The notes under the pieces are model-generated. The model ran no database searches. It was not told where the DNA came from and saw nothing but the letters and a program-made list of their open reading frames with translations. Shown one piece after another: positions 16,165 to 25,748 of a DNA stretch of 64,000 bases. The stretch lies in contig NZ_CYSP01000006.1 in the NCBI RefSeq assembly GCF_001298735.1, positions 62,001-126,000 on the forward strand, in the 5' to 3' direction. Position 1 is the first letter of the stretch. Every line of letters starts with the position of its first letter. Made by a program: the position numbers and the translations under genes. This DNA comes from Propionispora sp. 2/2-37. Lineage in GTDB: Bacteria; Bacillota; Negativicutes; Propionisporales; Propionisporaceae.

Positions 16165-17547
16165 ATGTCTGAATTGGTAACGGTGATCCTGGCGGCAGGC
16201 AAAGGGACACGCATGAAGTCAGCCTTGCCGAAAGTTTTACACCGCATTGGTGGCAAATCCATGGTGGAACACGTAGTGGATGCCGCTAATTTTGCCGGGG
16301 CGCGTCAAAATATTGTTGTTGTTGGTTTTGGTGCGGAAAGAGTACAGAACGAGCTTACCGGACGGGCGGATTTCGCATTGCAGGAAAAGCAGCTGGGGAC
16401 AGGGCATGCGGTAATGCAGACGGAAAGCCTGTTAAAAGATTTTAACGGAACGGTCATGGTATTATGTGGTGACACTCCTCTGTTGCAGGGAGAATTATTG
16501 GCAAAACTTTATGCTGAGCACCGTGCTGTTAATGCGGCAGCGACGGTCTTAACCGCCGTCATGCCAGACCCTTCGGGTTATGGCCGGGTGATCAGAAATA
16601 CTGCCGGCGAAGTGCATAAGATCGTTGAGCAGAAAGATGCCTCTGCCGGTGAATTAGCTGTACGGGAAATTAATACAGGGATTTATTGTTTTGAAAGTCA
16701 ATTATTATTTGAAGCATTGAAGCAAATTAACTGTGCCAATGCACAGGGAGAATATTATTTGACGGATGTCATCGGTGTTTTGGTGCAGAAACAGGCAAAA
16801 ATATGGGCAGTTACTGCAGAAAATTATCATGATACCATGGGAATCAACTCAAGGCTGCAATTGGCACAAGCGGAAAAAATTATCCGGCAAAGAAAAAATA
16901 TGTCATTGATGGAACAGGGCGTAACCATCATGGACCCGGACAGTACTTTCATTGATGAGTCTGTCAAAGTGGCTCAGGATACCGTCATTTACCCTTTTAC
17001 CTGGCTGGAAGGCCGGACGGTCATTGGCAGTGGCTGTGTCATTGGACCGAATACACGTATTCAAAATACAAAAATCGGCAGGGATGTGACACTGCATTTT
17101 GTTTATGCCCATGATTGTGAAATTGGTGATGGCGTGACAGTTGGTCCTTATGTTCATTTACGTCCCAATACCAAACTGGATAACGGTGTAAAAATCGGTA
17201 ATTTTGTGGAAGTGAAAAATTCCAATATCGGTGAAAATAGCAAAATTCCTCATTTAAGCTATATCGGAGATACGGATATGGGTGCGCGGGTTAACATCGG
17301 CTCCGGAACGATTACTGTAAATTATGACGGGAAAGATAAACATCGGACTACCATTGAGGATGGTGCCTTTGTTGGGTGCAATTCGAATCTGGTAGCGCCG
17401 GTAACCATTGGACAGGATTCTTATGTCGCTGCCGGTTCTACCATTACAAAAGATGTGCCGCCGGCTGCTCTGGGAGTAGGCAGGGCACGTCAGGCCAATA
17501 TTGAGGAATGGGTAAACAAAAAGAAAATAAAAGAAAAGGGAGAGTGA
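16165..17547 (+). CDS. glmU: Bifunctional N-acetylglucosamine-1-phosphate uridyltransferase / glucosamine-1-phosphate acetyltransferase
   Basis: GlmU makes UDP-GlcNAc for peptidoglycan and outer-membrane glycolipids. The N-terminal uridyltransferase has LAAGKGTRMKSALPKVLH and VLCGDTPLL; the C-terminal half is a left-handed beta helix of hexapeptide repeats (IGDGVTVGPYVHLRP, GTITVNYDGKDKH). I start at ATG 16165 behind GGGGGAG (460 residues, the usual size); an earlier TTG at 16123 is in frame but lacks a ribosome site. A TTGTCGAA sequence at 16123-16130 resembles a Spo0A box. Confidence 0.96.
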   Translation: MSELVTVILAAGKGTRMKSALPKVLHRIGGKSMVEHVVDAANFAGARQNIVVVGFGAERVQNELTGRADFALQEKQLGTGHAVMQTESLLKDFNGTVMVLCGDTPLLQGELLAKLYAEHRAVNAAATVLTAVMPDPSGYGRVIRNTAGEVHKIVEQKDASAGELAVREINTGIYCFESQLLFEALKQINCANAQGEYYLTDVIGVLVQKQAKIWAVTAENYHDTMGINSRLQLAQAEKIIRQRKNMSLMEQGVTIMDPDSTFIDESVKVAQDTVIYPFTWLEGRTVIGSGCVIGPNTRIQNTKIGRDVTLHFVYAHDCEIGDGVTVGPYVHLRPNTKLDNGVKIGNFVEVKNSNIGENSKIPHLSYIGDTDMGARVNIGSGTITVNYDGKDKHRTTIEDGAFVGCNSNLVAPVTIGQDSYVAAGSTITKDVPPAALGVGRARQANIEEWVNKKKIKEKGE

Positions 17548-17660
17548 GTTGCCGGACGGACTTATCGGTTGGATCATACTATTTTAACAAGGCCGTTGCG
17601 AAACAGACGCTAGTGTTATAAAAATAGTTTGGCAACAGGCTATGGAGGTAATGTATTGAA

Positions 17661-18611
17661 ATGGAATTGAAAAACAAACAGCGGTTATGTCTTTTTAGCG
17701 GAAACGCCAATCCCGAATTAGCGCAGGAGATGGCGGACCATTTGGGAATTCCTTTGGGAAAAGCCTTTGTAGGTCAGTTTAATAACGGAGAAACTCAGGT
17801 TATTATTGATGAAAGTGTACGCGGCAAGGAAATTTTTGTCGTTCAGCCTACCAGCAATCCCGCTAATGAGCATGTTATGGAATTATTGATCATGGTGGAT
17901 GCTTTTAGAAGGGCCTCGGCTCGCCATGTGACGGCAATTATTCCCTATTATGCTTATGCTAGACAAGACCGTAAAACACGCGGACGGGAACCTATCTCGG
18001 CCAAATTAATGGCCAATCTGTTGACGACTGCAGGTGTGAGCCGTGTGATTACAATGGACTTGCATGCCGGGCAGATTCAGGGATTTTTTGATATCCCGGT
18101 GGATCATATGCCGGGCGTGCCTATTTTGGCGGAGTACATTGCCTCGAAAAACTTACAGGATATCGTTGTGGTTTCCCCTGATCTTGGCGGGGTAACACGG
18201 GCCAGACAACTGGCTGACCGCTTGGGCGCACCTATCGCTATTATTGAAAAAAGACGCCCGGCGCCCGGCGTGGCTGAAGTGATGAATACCATTGGCAGTG
18301 TAGAGGGAAAAACGGCAATTATTGTCGATGATATGGTAGATACAGCCGGTTCTTTGGTCGAAGGCGCAAAGGCACTGGAAAAACTGGGAGCAAAAGAGGT
18401 ATATGCCTGCTGTACGCATCCTGTTCTTAGTCATCCCGCTGTTGAACGAATTAACAATTCCAATATAAAGGAATTAATCGTTACCAATACGATAAAACTT
18501 TCTCCGGATAAATGCTCGCCGAAAATTAAGATTCTGTCGGTAGCTAAACTGTTAAGCGGGGTTATTGCCAATATTCATAATGAACTTCCGGTGAGTATAT
18601 TGTTCGATTAA
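17661..18611 (+). CDS. prs: Ribose-phosphate pyrophosphokinase
   Basis: The 316-residue PRPP synthase makes the phosphoribosyl donor for nucleotide, His and Trp synthesis. Conserved parts are the flexible loop region YYAYARQDRKTRGREPIS near 100-117 and the PRPP-binding VDDMVDTAGSL near 217-227, with MDLHAGQIQGFFDIPVDH in between. It follows glmU, as in Bacillus. It also supplies PRPP, the effector of PurR encoded two genes upstream. ATG 17661 follows GGAGGTAATG. Confidence 0.96.
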   Translation: MELKNKQRLCLFSGNANPELAQEMADHLGIPLGKAFVGQFNNGETQVIIDESVRGKEIFVVQPTSNPANEHVMELLIMVDAFRRASARHVTAIIPYYAYARQDRKTRGREPISAKLMANLLTTAGVSRVITMDLHAGQIQGFFDIPVDHMPGVPILAEYIASKNLQDIVVVSPDLGGVTRARQLADRLGAPIAIIEKRRPAPGVAEVMNTIGSVEGKTAIIVDDMVDTAGSLVEGAKALEKLGAKEVYACCTHPVLSHPAVERINNSNIKELIVTNTIKLSPDKCSPKIKILSVAKLLSGVIANIHNELPVSILFD

Positions 18612-18671
18612 GCATAAAACAGGGCTGGCAGGATATTGATCTACATTCTGCCTGCTTTCTGCTTGGGAGCG

Positions 18672-18700
18672 AGGACGCGGTATCGCGTCCTTTGCTCATT
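18672..18700 (+). terminator. Terminator after prs
   Basis: AGGACGCG pairs perfectly with CGCGTCCT around GTAT (18672-18691), followed by TTGCTCATTTG. Confidence 0.65.
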
Positions 18701-18756
18701 TGTGATATAATCTTTTTGATTACCGTGCCTATTGATTTACTATGGAGGAATACAGG

Positions 18757-19311
18757 GTGAAAATGATTGTGGGTCTGGGCAATCCCGGACAGAAATATGA
18801 AGCCACCCGCCATAATGTTGGTTTTATGGTGATAGACGAATTAGCAAAACGGTGGGGCATTGCTTCCTGGCGTACACGCAATGAAGCGTCGGTTGCGGAA
18901 AAGCGTCAGGCGGAACAGATATTATTGGTCAAACCGTTAACTTATATGAATTTAAGTGGCGTAGCCGTGGGAGAACTGGCGCGTTGGTACAAAATAGCTG
19001 TTACTGATATTATTGTGGTTTTTGATGACATGGATTTAGCCACAGGCCGTTTGCGTTTACGCACCACCGGCAGTTCAGGCGGTCACCGGGGAGTTGAGTC
19101 GTTATTGGTTCACCTGCCGTCTGCTGATTTTTTTCGGGTGCGCGTAGGGATTGGCCGTCCGCCTGCCGGGTGGCAGGTGGTTGACCATGTGCTCAGCCGT
19201 TTTACGGCTGAGGAAGAACCGCTTGCAACCGATGGCATTAAACGGGCGGCAGCGGCAGTGGAATGCCTGTTAGAACAGGGCATAAATAAGGCGATGAATC
19301 GTTATAATTAA
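18757..19311 (+). CDS. pth: Peptidyl-tRNA hydrolase
   Basis: Pth frees tRNA from peptidyl-tRNA that drops off the ribosome. The 184-residue product has GLGNPGQKYEATRHNVGF with the catalytic His, VKPLTYMNLSG, FDDMDL with the catalytic Asp, and GSSGGHRGVESL. I prefer GTG 18757, 7 bases after GGAGG; an in-frame ATG at 18742 sits before the ribosome site. The order glmU-prs-pth follows Bacillus, minus ctc. Confidence 0.95.
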   Translation: MKMIVGLGNPGQKYEATRHNVGFMVIDELAKRWGIASWRTRNEASVAEKRQAEQILLVKPLTYMNLSGVAVGELARWYKIAVTDIIVVFDDMDLATGRLRLRTTGSSGGHRGVESLLVHLPSADFFRVRVGIGRPPAGWQVVDHVLSRFTAEEEPLATDGIKRAAAAVECLLEQGINKAMNRYN

Positions 19312-19360
19312 TAGATTAATAGAGAACAGGTAACGGTCAGTATGGAGTAGGAGCTGATAG

Positions 19361-20599
19361 GTGTTGTTAGCAGCGTTGTTTGCAGATGAAAATGGGGAGA
19401 TTTTCGACGCTCCGGATTTCCGGGCTATGGGCAGAATCGGGCGCGATGACATGGTTTTGAATCTTGATGATATGATTCCGTTGCCGGAAGGGGCAACTCT
19501 GGTTTATTTGCCGGGACGGACAGCGGTGGGCGGCAGGGGGCAGCGGGAAGCGGTCATTCGCTGCAACGCGCTGGCGGTGGCAGCATTATTGCCTGCAGGA
19601 TATACCCGTACTCATTTGCCGGCTTTTAAGAAAAAGGCTGATGCCCCCGTTTTGCCTTTATACGGCTATACGGCAGCGGCTCTTTACCGGGACACCATTT
19701 ATGTCGCCGCGGTAAAGAGCGACGATAATGATAAATGGTGTCCGTCCCGTTATAATACGTCTGACTTTAAAAAAAGAGTTTCTAAAGTCAAAAAACAGCT
19801 GCGTGGCAACCGGATAGTTGAGCAATTGGCTCATTGTTCACTCAAATGGCATTGTTGTACAGCGCAAAATTTGTTTTATCATCGCTGGGAAGCGGGGATT
19901 CCTGTGTCGCCGGCTTGCAATGCCAATTGCATCGGCTGCATTTCCCTGCAGTCTTCGGAGTGCTGCCCTTCACCGCAAAGCCGCATTTCCTTTTCGCCTA
20001 CACCGGAGGAAATTGCGGCGGTCGGAACGTATCATCTGAGCAGCGCGCCGGAAGCGATCGTCAGTTTTGGACAAGGCTGTGAGGGAGAACCTTCTTTGGC
20101 TTTTAACAATATTGCCGGGGGAATTCAATTGATCCGGAGGCAAACCAATAAAGGCCTAATTAATATCAATACCAATGCCGGATTTACTGGAGGCATCCGT
20201 GCCATTGTTGATGCCGGACTGGATAGTATGCGGGTCAGTATGATTAGCGCGATTCCTAAGACCTATCAAGCGTATTACCGTTCGGATTATGATTTGGAAG
20301 ATGTAAAACAATCAATCTTCTATGCCCGGGAAAAAGGTGTGCGGGTATCGTTAAATATGCTTTTTTTTCCGGGATTAAACGATAGGGAAGAGGAATTGAA
20401 GGCATGGATTGCCTTTCTTGATGAAACCCGTGTTGCTATGGTCCAACTGCGCAATTTGAATTTCGATCCCGATTTGTTCCTTGATTTTGTGCCGTTGCAG
20501 CCGGGAAAAAGTCTAGGTGTAAAAGTATTCCTGACTCATTTACAAAACCGGTACCCCAATCTTTTACTGGGAAGTTTCAGCCACTTTTTTGAAAAATAA
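19361..20599 (+). CDS. Radical SAM protein of unknown function
   Basis: The 412-residue product carries the radical SAM cluster motif CNANCIGC near residues 187-194, preceded by the PVSPA strand, and a TIM-barrel core (VSFGQGCEGEPSLAF, LININTNAGF, LDSMRVSMIS, SLNMLFFPGLNDREEE). About 180 residues lie in front of the motif, a long N-terminal region whose fold I do not recognise. Extra Cys pairs (HCC and SSECC) flank the motif. GTG 19361 follows GTAGGAGCTGATAG. It stands between pth and rpmE with no obvious substrate gene nearby. Confidence 0.8.
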   Translation: MLLAALFADENGEIFDAPDFRAMGRIGRDDMVLNLDDMIPLPEGATLVYLPGRTAVGGRGQREAVIRCNALAVAALLPAGYTRTHLPAFKKKADAPVLPLYGYTAAALYRDTIYVAAVKSDDNDKWCPSRYNTSDFKKRVSKVKKQLRGNRIVEQLAHCSLKWHCCTAQNLFYHRWEAGIPVSPACNANCIGCISLQSSECCPSPQSRISFSPTPEEIAAVGTYHLSSAPEAIVSFGQGCEGEPSLAFNNIAGGIQLIRRQTNKGLININTNAGFTGGIRAIVDAGLDSMRVSMISAIPKTYQAYYRSDYDLEDVKQSIFYAREKGVRVSLNMLFFPGLNDREEELKAWIAFLDETRVAMVQLRNLNFDPDLFLDFVPLQPGKSLGVKVFLTHLQNRYPNLLLGSFSHFFEK

Positions 20600-20642
20600 A
20601 ATAGAAAAGTATAAATAAAAGTACAATACCTTTGCGGAATGA

Positions 20643-20671
20643 TTGCATAACATATAGTGGTATGCTATAAT
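20643..20671 (+). promoter_or_regulatory. Sigma-A-type promoter of rpmE
   Basis: TTGCAT (20643-20648), a 17-base spacer, then TATAAT (20666-20671) preceded by TGC, an extended -10. About 48 bases separate the -10 from the L31 start codon. Confidence 0.75.
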
Positions 20672-20719
20672 TGTTTAGTATGAATTTTAAGTGTTACACG
20701 AAGTGAGGTGCAAGATAGA

Positions 20720-20923
20720 ATGAAAGAAAAAATCCATCCCAATTTTGGCGAGGCTAAAGTTATTTGTGGTTGTGGCAACACTTTTATGACCGGTTCTGTA
20801 AAAAAGGAACTTCGCGTTGATGTGTGCTCTAAGTGCCATCCGTTTTTCACCGGACAACAGCGTAATATTACAGCGGGCGGACGGATTGAAAAATTCAATA
20901 AGCGTTACGGTCAAAAAGCCTAA
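20720..20923 (+). CDS. rpmE: 50S ribosomal protein L31, zinc-binding form
   Basis: The 67-residue protein begins [18 protein letters not shown] and keeps four Cys (CGC near 16-18 and CSKC near 36-39), so it is the zinc-containing form. ATG 20720 gives the family N-terminus; a GTG at 20708 overlaps the ribosome site. It has its own promoter and a terminator directly after. Confidence 0.96.
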   Translation: MKEKIHPNFGEAKVICGCGNTFMTGSVKKELRVDVCSKCHPFFTGQQRNITAGGRIEKFNKRYGQKA

Positions 20924-20934
20924 GAGACGGACGG

Positions 20935-20962
20935 AGCAGAGCAGAAACGCTCTGCTTCATTT
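20935..20962 (+). terminator. Terminator after rpmE
   Basis: AGCAGAGC pairs with GCTCTGCT around AGAAAC (20935-20956), followed by TCATTT. Confidence 0.7.
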
Positions 20963-21061
20963 ATATCCAGTACCGTATGAAATATTATGTATCTTTGAAC
21001 ATACGCAACGAACTATGGAGTGTCGATCAAAGAGTAGGTTTGATTAGAAAGGATGAGTATT

Positions 21062-21964
21062 GTGAAACCTAAGATTTATATAGGCGGTCAGGCGGTTATC
21101 GAGGGTGTCATGATGCGCGGTCCGGCTTCTGTTGCGACAGCAGTGCGCGAGCCTTCAGGTGGAATTACCATTAAAAAAGAACCGCTTGTGTCCGTTGCCG
21201 ATAAATATCCGGTTTTGAAAAAACCAATGATCCGCGGGGTGGTAGCGCTTTTTGAATCGCTGGTTATCGGCCTTAGGGCTTTATCGTTTTCCGCACAGGC
21301 GGCCGGTGAAGAAGGGGAAGAACTGACTAATAAAGAAATCGCGTTGACCATGCTGTTTTCTCTGGGACTGGCGGTAGTCTTATTTGTTGCCGTTCCCACT
21401 TATGGCGCGAAATATATTCATAGTACCGTTTCCGATCCTATTTTGTTAAACCTTTTCGAGGGAGGATTGCGGCTGGCTATCTTTTTGCTTTATATTGTAG
21501 CTATTTCTTCCATGAAAGATATCCAACGGGTTTTCCAATATCACGGTGCCGAACACAAAACCATTCATGCTTATGAGGCCGGAGTGCCGCTGGAGGTGGA
21601 AAATGTCCGTAAGTTTAGCACCCTTCACCCGCGCTGCGGTACCAATTTTTTATTAATTGTTATGGTTGTGAGTATTGTTATGTTTGCTTTTTTGGGGTGG
21701 CCATCGCTGTGGGAACGCATTACATCACGCATTATTCTTATGCCGCTGGTGGCAGGAATTGCGTATGAAGTTATCCGGTTTGCCGGACGTAGTTCGAAGG
21801 CATGGGTAAGGTATGCCATTATGCCGGGACTTTGGCTGCAAAAATTAACCACCCGTGAACCGAGTGATGATCAGATCGAAGTAGCCATTCAGGCGTTTGA
21901 AGCCGTGCGGCCAAATGAAGAGACAGACGGAAATACGGAGGAACTTTGCGGTCAATGCCCGTAA
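21062..21964 (+). CDS. DUF1385 membrane protein, YqhQ-like
   Basis: A 300-residue integral membrane protein of the YqhQ/DUF1385 family. It opens with IGGQAVIEGVMMRGP, has hydrophobic segments near 100-125, 140-160, 200-220 and 235-250, and the family motif HGAEHKTIHAYE near 170-181. Function is unknown in the family. GTG 21062 has AAAGGATG at good spacing; ATG 21053 directly abuts that site. Placement between rpmE and prfA is common in Clostridia and Negativicutes. Confidence 0.88.
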   Translation: MKPKIYIGGQAVIEGVMMRGPASVATAVREPSGGITIKKEPLVSVADKYPVLKKPMIRGVVALFESLVIGLRALSFSAQAAGEEGEELTNKEIALTMLFSLGLAVVLFVAVPTYGAKYIHSTVSDPILLNLFEGGLRLAIFLLYIVAISSMKDIQRVFQYHGAEHKTIHAYEAGVPLEVENVRKFSTLHPRCGTNFLLIVMVVSIVMFAFLGWPSLWERITSRIILMPLVAGIAYEVIRFAGRSSKAWVRYAIMPGLWLQKLTTREPSDDQIEVAIQAFEAVRPNEETDGNTEELCGQCP

Positions 21965-22025
21965 CGACAGAGAGATTGTCTAAGGTAGTTTGATTGCAAA
22001 AGATATGCTGATGAGGTGAATGTTG

Positions 22026-23093
22026 GTGCTTGACAAACTCCAGGCCATTGAAGACAGATACAGTGAATTGGAAAATTTAATTAGTGATCCTACCGTTATT
22101 GCCAATATGGCGGAATGGCAAAAACATACGAAAGCCCATTCAAAACTAACGCCGCTGATCACCAAATTCCGGGAATATAAGGAAGTGCTGCAATCTTTAC
22201 AAGACACACAAGAACTGCTGCAGGAAAAATTGGACGATGATTTACGGGAAATGGCGGAACTGGAATTAGTTGACCTTAAGCAGCGGGAGGAAACGTTGAC
22301 TCAGGAATTGCGCATTTTGTTGCTGCCCAGAGACCCTAATGATGATAAAAGCGTCATTGTGGAGATACGCGGTGGTGCCGGCGGTGATGAGGCGGCTTTA
22401 TTTGCCGGGGATTTGTTTCGCATGTATACCCGTTATGCTGAAAATCGCGGTTGGCGGACTGAACTGCTGGAAGCCAATGCACCGGATTTAGGCGGTTTCA
22501 AGGAAGTCATATTTGTGGTTGATGGTGATGGCGCCTATAGCCGTCTGAAGTACGAAAGCGGAGTGCATCGTGTGCAGCGTGTACCGACAACTGAATCAAG
22601 CGGGCGGATACACACGTCAACCGTTACGGTTGCCGTATTACCTGAAGCGGAGGAAGTGGATGTTAGCATCAATCCCAACGATTTAAAAATAGATACCTAT
22701 TGTGCCAGCGGTGCAGGCGGGCAGCATGTCAATAAGACGGAATCGGCGGTCAGAATTACCCATTTGCCATCAGGCATTGTAGTGACTTGTCAGGATGAAA
22801 AATCACAACTGAAAAACCGGGATAAAGCCATGAGGGTTTTGCGGGCAAAGCTGTTGGAGGCGGCAGAGGCCGAACAGAAGGCTGACGTAGCAGAAGCTCG
22901 TAAAAGCCAGGTAGGTACCGGTGACCGCAGTGAACGTATCCGGACCTATAACTTCCCACAAGGGCGTGTTACCGATCATCGCATCGGCTTAACACTGCAT
23001 AAACTGGATTTTGTGTTAAACGGCGATCTTGACGAACTGATTCAGGCCTTAATTACCGCGGATCAGGGCGAACGCTTGAAGCAGGCTGAATGA
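22026..23093 (+). CDS. prfA: Peptide chain release factor 1
   Basis: RF1 recognises UAA and UAG. The 355-residue product starts [12 protein letters not shown] and holds the codon-recognition region ([19 protein letters not shown], containing a P-T-type tripeptide near residue 188) and the catalytic GGQ in [15 protein letters not shown] near 232. GTG 22026 lies 9 bases after GAGG; the in-frame ATG at 22020 is too close. prmC, whose product methylates the GGQ glutamine, follows after one base. Confidence 0.96.
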   Translation: MLDKLQAIEDRYSELENLISDPTVIANMAEWQKHTKAHSKLTPLITKFREYKEVLQSLQDTQELLQEKLDDDLREMAELELVDLKQREETLTQELRILLLPRDPNDDKSVIVEIRGGAGGDEAALFAGDLFRMYTRYAENRGWRTELLEANAPDLGGFKEVIFVVDGDGAYSRLKYESGVHRVQRVPTTESSGRIHTSTVTVAVLPEAEEVDVSINPNDLKIDTYCASGAGGQHVNKTESAVRITHLPSGIVVTCQDEKSQLKNRDKAMRVLRAKLLEAAEAEQKADVAEARKSQVGTGDRSERIRTYNFPQGRVTDHRIGLTLHKLDFVLNGDLDELIQALITADQGERLKQAE

Positions 23094-23094
23094 T

Positions 23095-23955
23095 ATGGAT
23101 AAGAAATGTGTATGGACGATAGGGACATTGTTAACATGGACTAAGCAGTATTTTGGAGAAAAAGGCGTGGATAATCCGCGCCTGGACGCCGAAGTACTGC
23201 TTTCCCATATCTTAGGTAAAGACCGCCTGTATTTATATGTGCATTTTGATCAGCCGCTGGAGCAGGCAGAACTGGCTGCCTTCCGGGAAACGGTCAAAAG
23301 GCGGGCCCGGCGTGAACCGGTAGCTTATATTACTGGCAGCAAAGAGTTTATGGGACTTTCTTTTGCGGTGAACCGGTCGGTACTTATTCCGCGGCCGGAC
23401 ACCGAAATTCTGGTGGAGGCTGTATTGAAGCGCTTGCAGGGAAGGGGCAATCCCAGTATTTTAGATCTCGGAACCGGCAGTGGAGCGATTATTGTCAGTC
23501 TGTTAAGCAAAGTTCCGCTCGCCGCCGGAGTGGCAGTGGACATTTCCGATCAGGCCCTGACAGTTGCTAAACAAAATGCGGTCACGCATCAGGTAATGGA
23601 GCGACTGGAATTAAAGAGGGGAGACCTTTTCGAGCTACTTGAAAAGAGCGTGTTTGACGTTATTGTATCCAATCCGCCCTATATTTTGGATGAAGATCTG
23701 GTTCGTCTAGAGCCGGAGGTTAAATATGAACCACATGGCGCTTTGTCCGGCGGCCCGGACGGACTGATTTTTTACCGGCGGATTATCGGCGGCATGGCGC
23801 TGCATCTGAAACCGGAGGGCTTCGGAGCTTTGGAAGTGGGAGAAGGGCAGGCGGCGGCAGTGGCGCAAATGGCGGCTGCAAACAGTATGGTGGTAGAAGA
23901 AATTATAAAAGATTACGCAGGGATTGACCGCGTTGTGATGCTGCGACGAATATAG
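23095..23955 (+). CDS. prmC: Peptide chain release factor N5-glutamine methyltransferase
   Basis: PrmC methylates the Gln of the GGQ motif of RF1 and RF2. The 286-residue product has an N-terminal helical domain, the SAM-binding LDLGTGSGAIIVSLL near 124-138 and the catalytic NPPYI near 194-198. It is coupled to prfA (one-base gap) and runs into tsaC after 15 bases. Confidence 0.95.
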   Translation: MDKKCVWTIGTLLTWTKQYFGEKGVDNPRLDAEVLLSHILGKDRLYLYVHFDQPLEQAELAAFRETVKRRARREPVAYITGSKEFMGLSFAVNRSVLIPRPDTEILVEAVLKRLQGRGNPSILDLGTGSGAIIVSLLSKVPLAAGVAVDISDQALTVAKQNAVTHQVMERLELKRGDLFELLEKSVFDVIVSNPPYILDEDLVRLEPEVKYEPHGALSGGPDGLIFYRRIIGGMALHLKPEGFGALEVGEGQAAAVAQMAAANSMVVEEIIKDYAGIDRVVMLRRI

Positions 23956-23970
23956 GAAGGAGAGCTATTC

Positions 23971-25014
23971 GTGAATACGGAACATATCATTGTCAATAGG
24001 AAGCACCCGGATAAACATTGCCTGCGCAGGGCAGCACAGTATTTACGGCAGGGCGGTTTGGTCGCTTTTCCCACAGAAACGGTGTACGGGCTGGGGGCGA
24101 ATGGCCTGGACCGGGAAGCGGTTGCCAATATATTTAAGGCCAAGGGACGGCCGGGAGATAATCCTCTCATTTTACATATTGCCGAACGGGACGAAGTAGG
24201 AAAACTGGCGGCAGCTATTTCCGCCAATGCGGCGCTTCTGATGGATACGTATTGGCCGGGACCGCTCACTGTTATTTTACCCCGTCAGCCGGTCGTTCCC
24301 GATATGGTTACCGGCGGACTGGATACAGTCGCTATCCGGCTGCCGGATTCGGTTGTGGCACGGGCCCTTATCCGCCTTGCCGGTGTGCCGGTAGCCGCTC
24401 CGAGTGCCAATATTTCCGGACGACCCAGTCCGACCAATGCCGGCGACGTCCTGGCGGATATGAATGGGAAAATAGCGGCGGTGGTGGATGCCGGAGATTG
24501 CAATATTGGGGTGGAATCCACGATTGTGGACTGTACTACGCCGGTGCCGACCCTGCTTCGGCCGGGCGGCATTACTTTGGAAATGCTGTTTGAGACCCTG
24601 GGTGAGGTTGAAGTAGACCCGGCTTTGGTAAAAGAAGATGAAATCCCCAAAGCTCCGGGTATGAAATATACACATTATGCACCATTGGCGCCGATGACAC
24701 TGGTGGAGGGGGCAACACAGACCCCGCAAATTTTATTACGGGAAATTAACAGGGCTTTGACTTGTAACAAGCGAGTGGGCGCTGTAGTATCCGAAGAAAC
24801 GGCGGCTATTCTGCCGGACAATGTGATATTGGCTGTATGGGGGAAACGTGAGGATACAGCCGCGGCTGCAGCTGCTTTGTATACCGTCTTGCGCTATTTT
24901 GATGATAAACCGGTTGATATGATCTATGCTGAGGGAATCACCGAAAAAGGTCTGGGTCTGGCGGTTATGAACCGGCTGCGCAAGGCCAGCGGGTATCGGA
25001 GCATAAAGAACTAA
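23971..25014 (+). CDS. tsaC: Threonylcarbamoyl-AMP synthase, two-domain Sua5 type
   Basis: The enzyme makes threonylcarbamoyl-AMP from Thr, bicarbonate and ATP for the t6A37 modification of ANN-decoding tRNAs. The 347 residues contain a YrdC domain (about 12-210, GGLVAFPTETVYGLGANG, KGRPGDNPLILHI, SANISGRPSPTNA) and a C-terminal Sua5 domain (about 235-345), joined by a PGMKYTHYAPLAP linker typical of YwlC. GTG 23971 follows AAGGAGAGC. Confidence 0.94.
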   Translation: MNTEHIIVNRKHPDKHCLRRAAQYLRQGGLVAFPTETVYGLGANGLDREAVANIFKAKGRPGDNPLILHIAERDEVGKLAAAISANAALLMDTYWPGPLTVILPRQPVVPDMVTGGLDTVAIRLPDSVVARALIRLAGVPVAAPSANISGRPSPTNAGDVLADMNGKIAAVVDAGDCNIGVESTIVDCTTPVPTLLRPGGITLEMLFETLGEVEVDPALVKEDEIPKAPGMKYTHYAPLAPMTLVEGATQTPQILLREINRALTCNKRVGAVVSEETAAILPDNVILAVWGKREDTAAAAAALYTVLRYFDDKPVDMIYAEGITEKGLGLAVMNRLRKASGYRSIKN

Positions 25015-25071
25015 ATTGCTATACTATCATCCTGTCCGCGCACATATATATATAAGCGCGGAGGTGGGATG

Positions 25072-25668
25072 GTGAGTAGTTTGGAAGTGCTTATCCTGAG
25101 TATGGCACTGGGTACGGATTTGTTTTCGGTGGCAATTCCGATTGGCATGAACCGGATCAGGTGGAATTTTATTCTGCGGGCAGCCTTGCTTTTTGCTGTT
25201 TTTCATATTGTTATGATTTTAACCGGTTATCATTTTGGCCATTGGCTGGGAATGGCGGTTGAGCATGTTGAAACCTATCATGTGGAATGTTCGTCACTGG
25301 TTATGCAAAACTGGGCAAATGCTTTTGGCGCTCTTGTTTTAGCCGGATTGGGTATTTACATGATGAGGGAAAACTTGACGGGAGGAGAGGAAAATACTTC
25401 TTCCGGCAAGATGCTGCAGGGCTGGGCATTGGCCATGCTGGGTATCAGTGTCAGTATTGACGCTTTGGCAGCAGGATTTAGCATGGGGATGATCGATGTG
25501 GATCTGATCAAATTAAGTGTTACCTTGGGTGTGGTGATTTTTGTTATTGCGCTGGTAGGTCTGACTTTGGGGCGGCGTTTGGGAAAATGCATTGGTTCCA
25601 GGGCGGAATTGGCGGGGGGGGCCGTACTGGTGGGATTAGGCCTGCATATATTGTGGACGGCATTATAA
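25072..25668 (+). CDS. mntP: Manganese efflux pump MntP family
   Basis: A 198-residue protein with six predicted helices in two inverted halves, each with an acidic motif: GTDLFSVAIPIGM near 14-26 and SIDALAAGFSMGM near 127-139. The Asp residues are the expected metal ligands. The family exports Mn2+. GTG 25072 sits 7 bases after GGAGG; the ATG at 25069 is too near. Bacillus keeps the same gene (ywlD) between tsaC and ywlE. No yybP-ykoY Mn riboswitch could be recognised in the short leader. Confidence 0.85.
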   Translation: MSSLEVLILSMALGTDLFSVAIPIGMNRIRWNFILRAALLFAVFHIVMILTGYHFGHWLGMAVEHVETYHVECSSLVMQNWANAFGALVLAGLGIYMMRENLTGGEENTSSGKMLQGWALAMLGISVSIDALAAGFSMGMIDVDLIKLSVTLGVVIFVIALVGLTLGRRLGKCIGSRAELAGGAVLVGLGLHILWTAL

Positions 25669-25748
25669 TGGTAAGGAACAGCGAGCTTCACCAAGTAATA
25701 TGCTAAGGTCTGGACATACTATTATTTGGTAAGGAGGAGTTTTGCCTT

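Noticed and set aside
25015-25071. Manganese riboswitch before mntP
   Set aside because: The gap is only 57 bases and partly a TA repeat, too short for a yybP-ykoY element.
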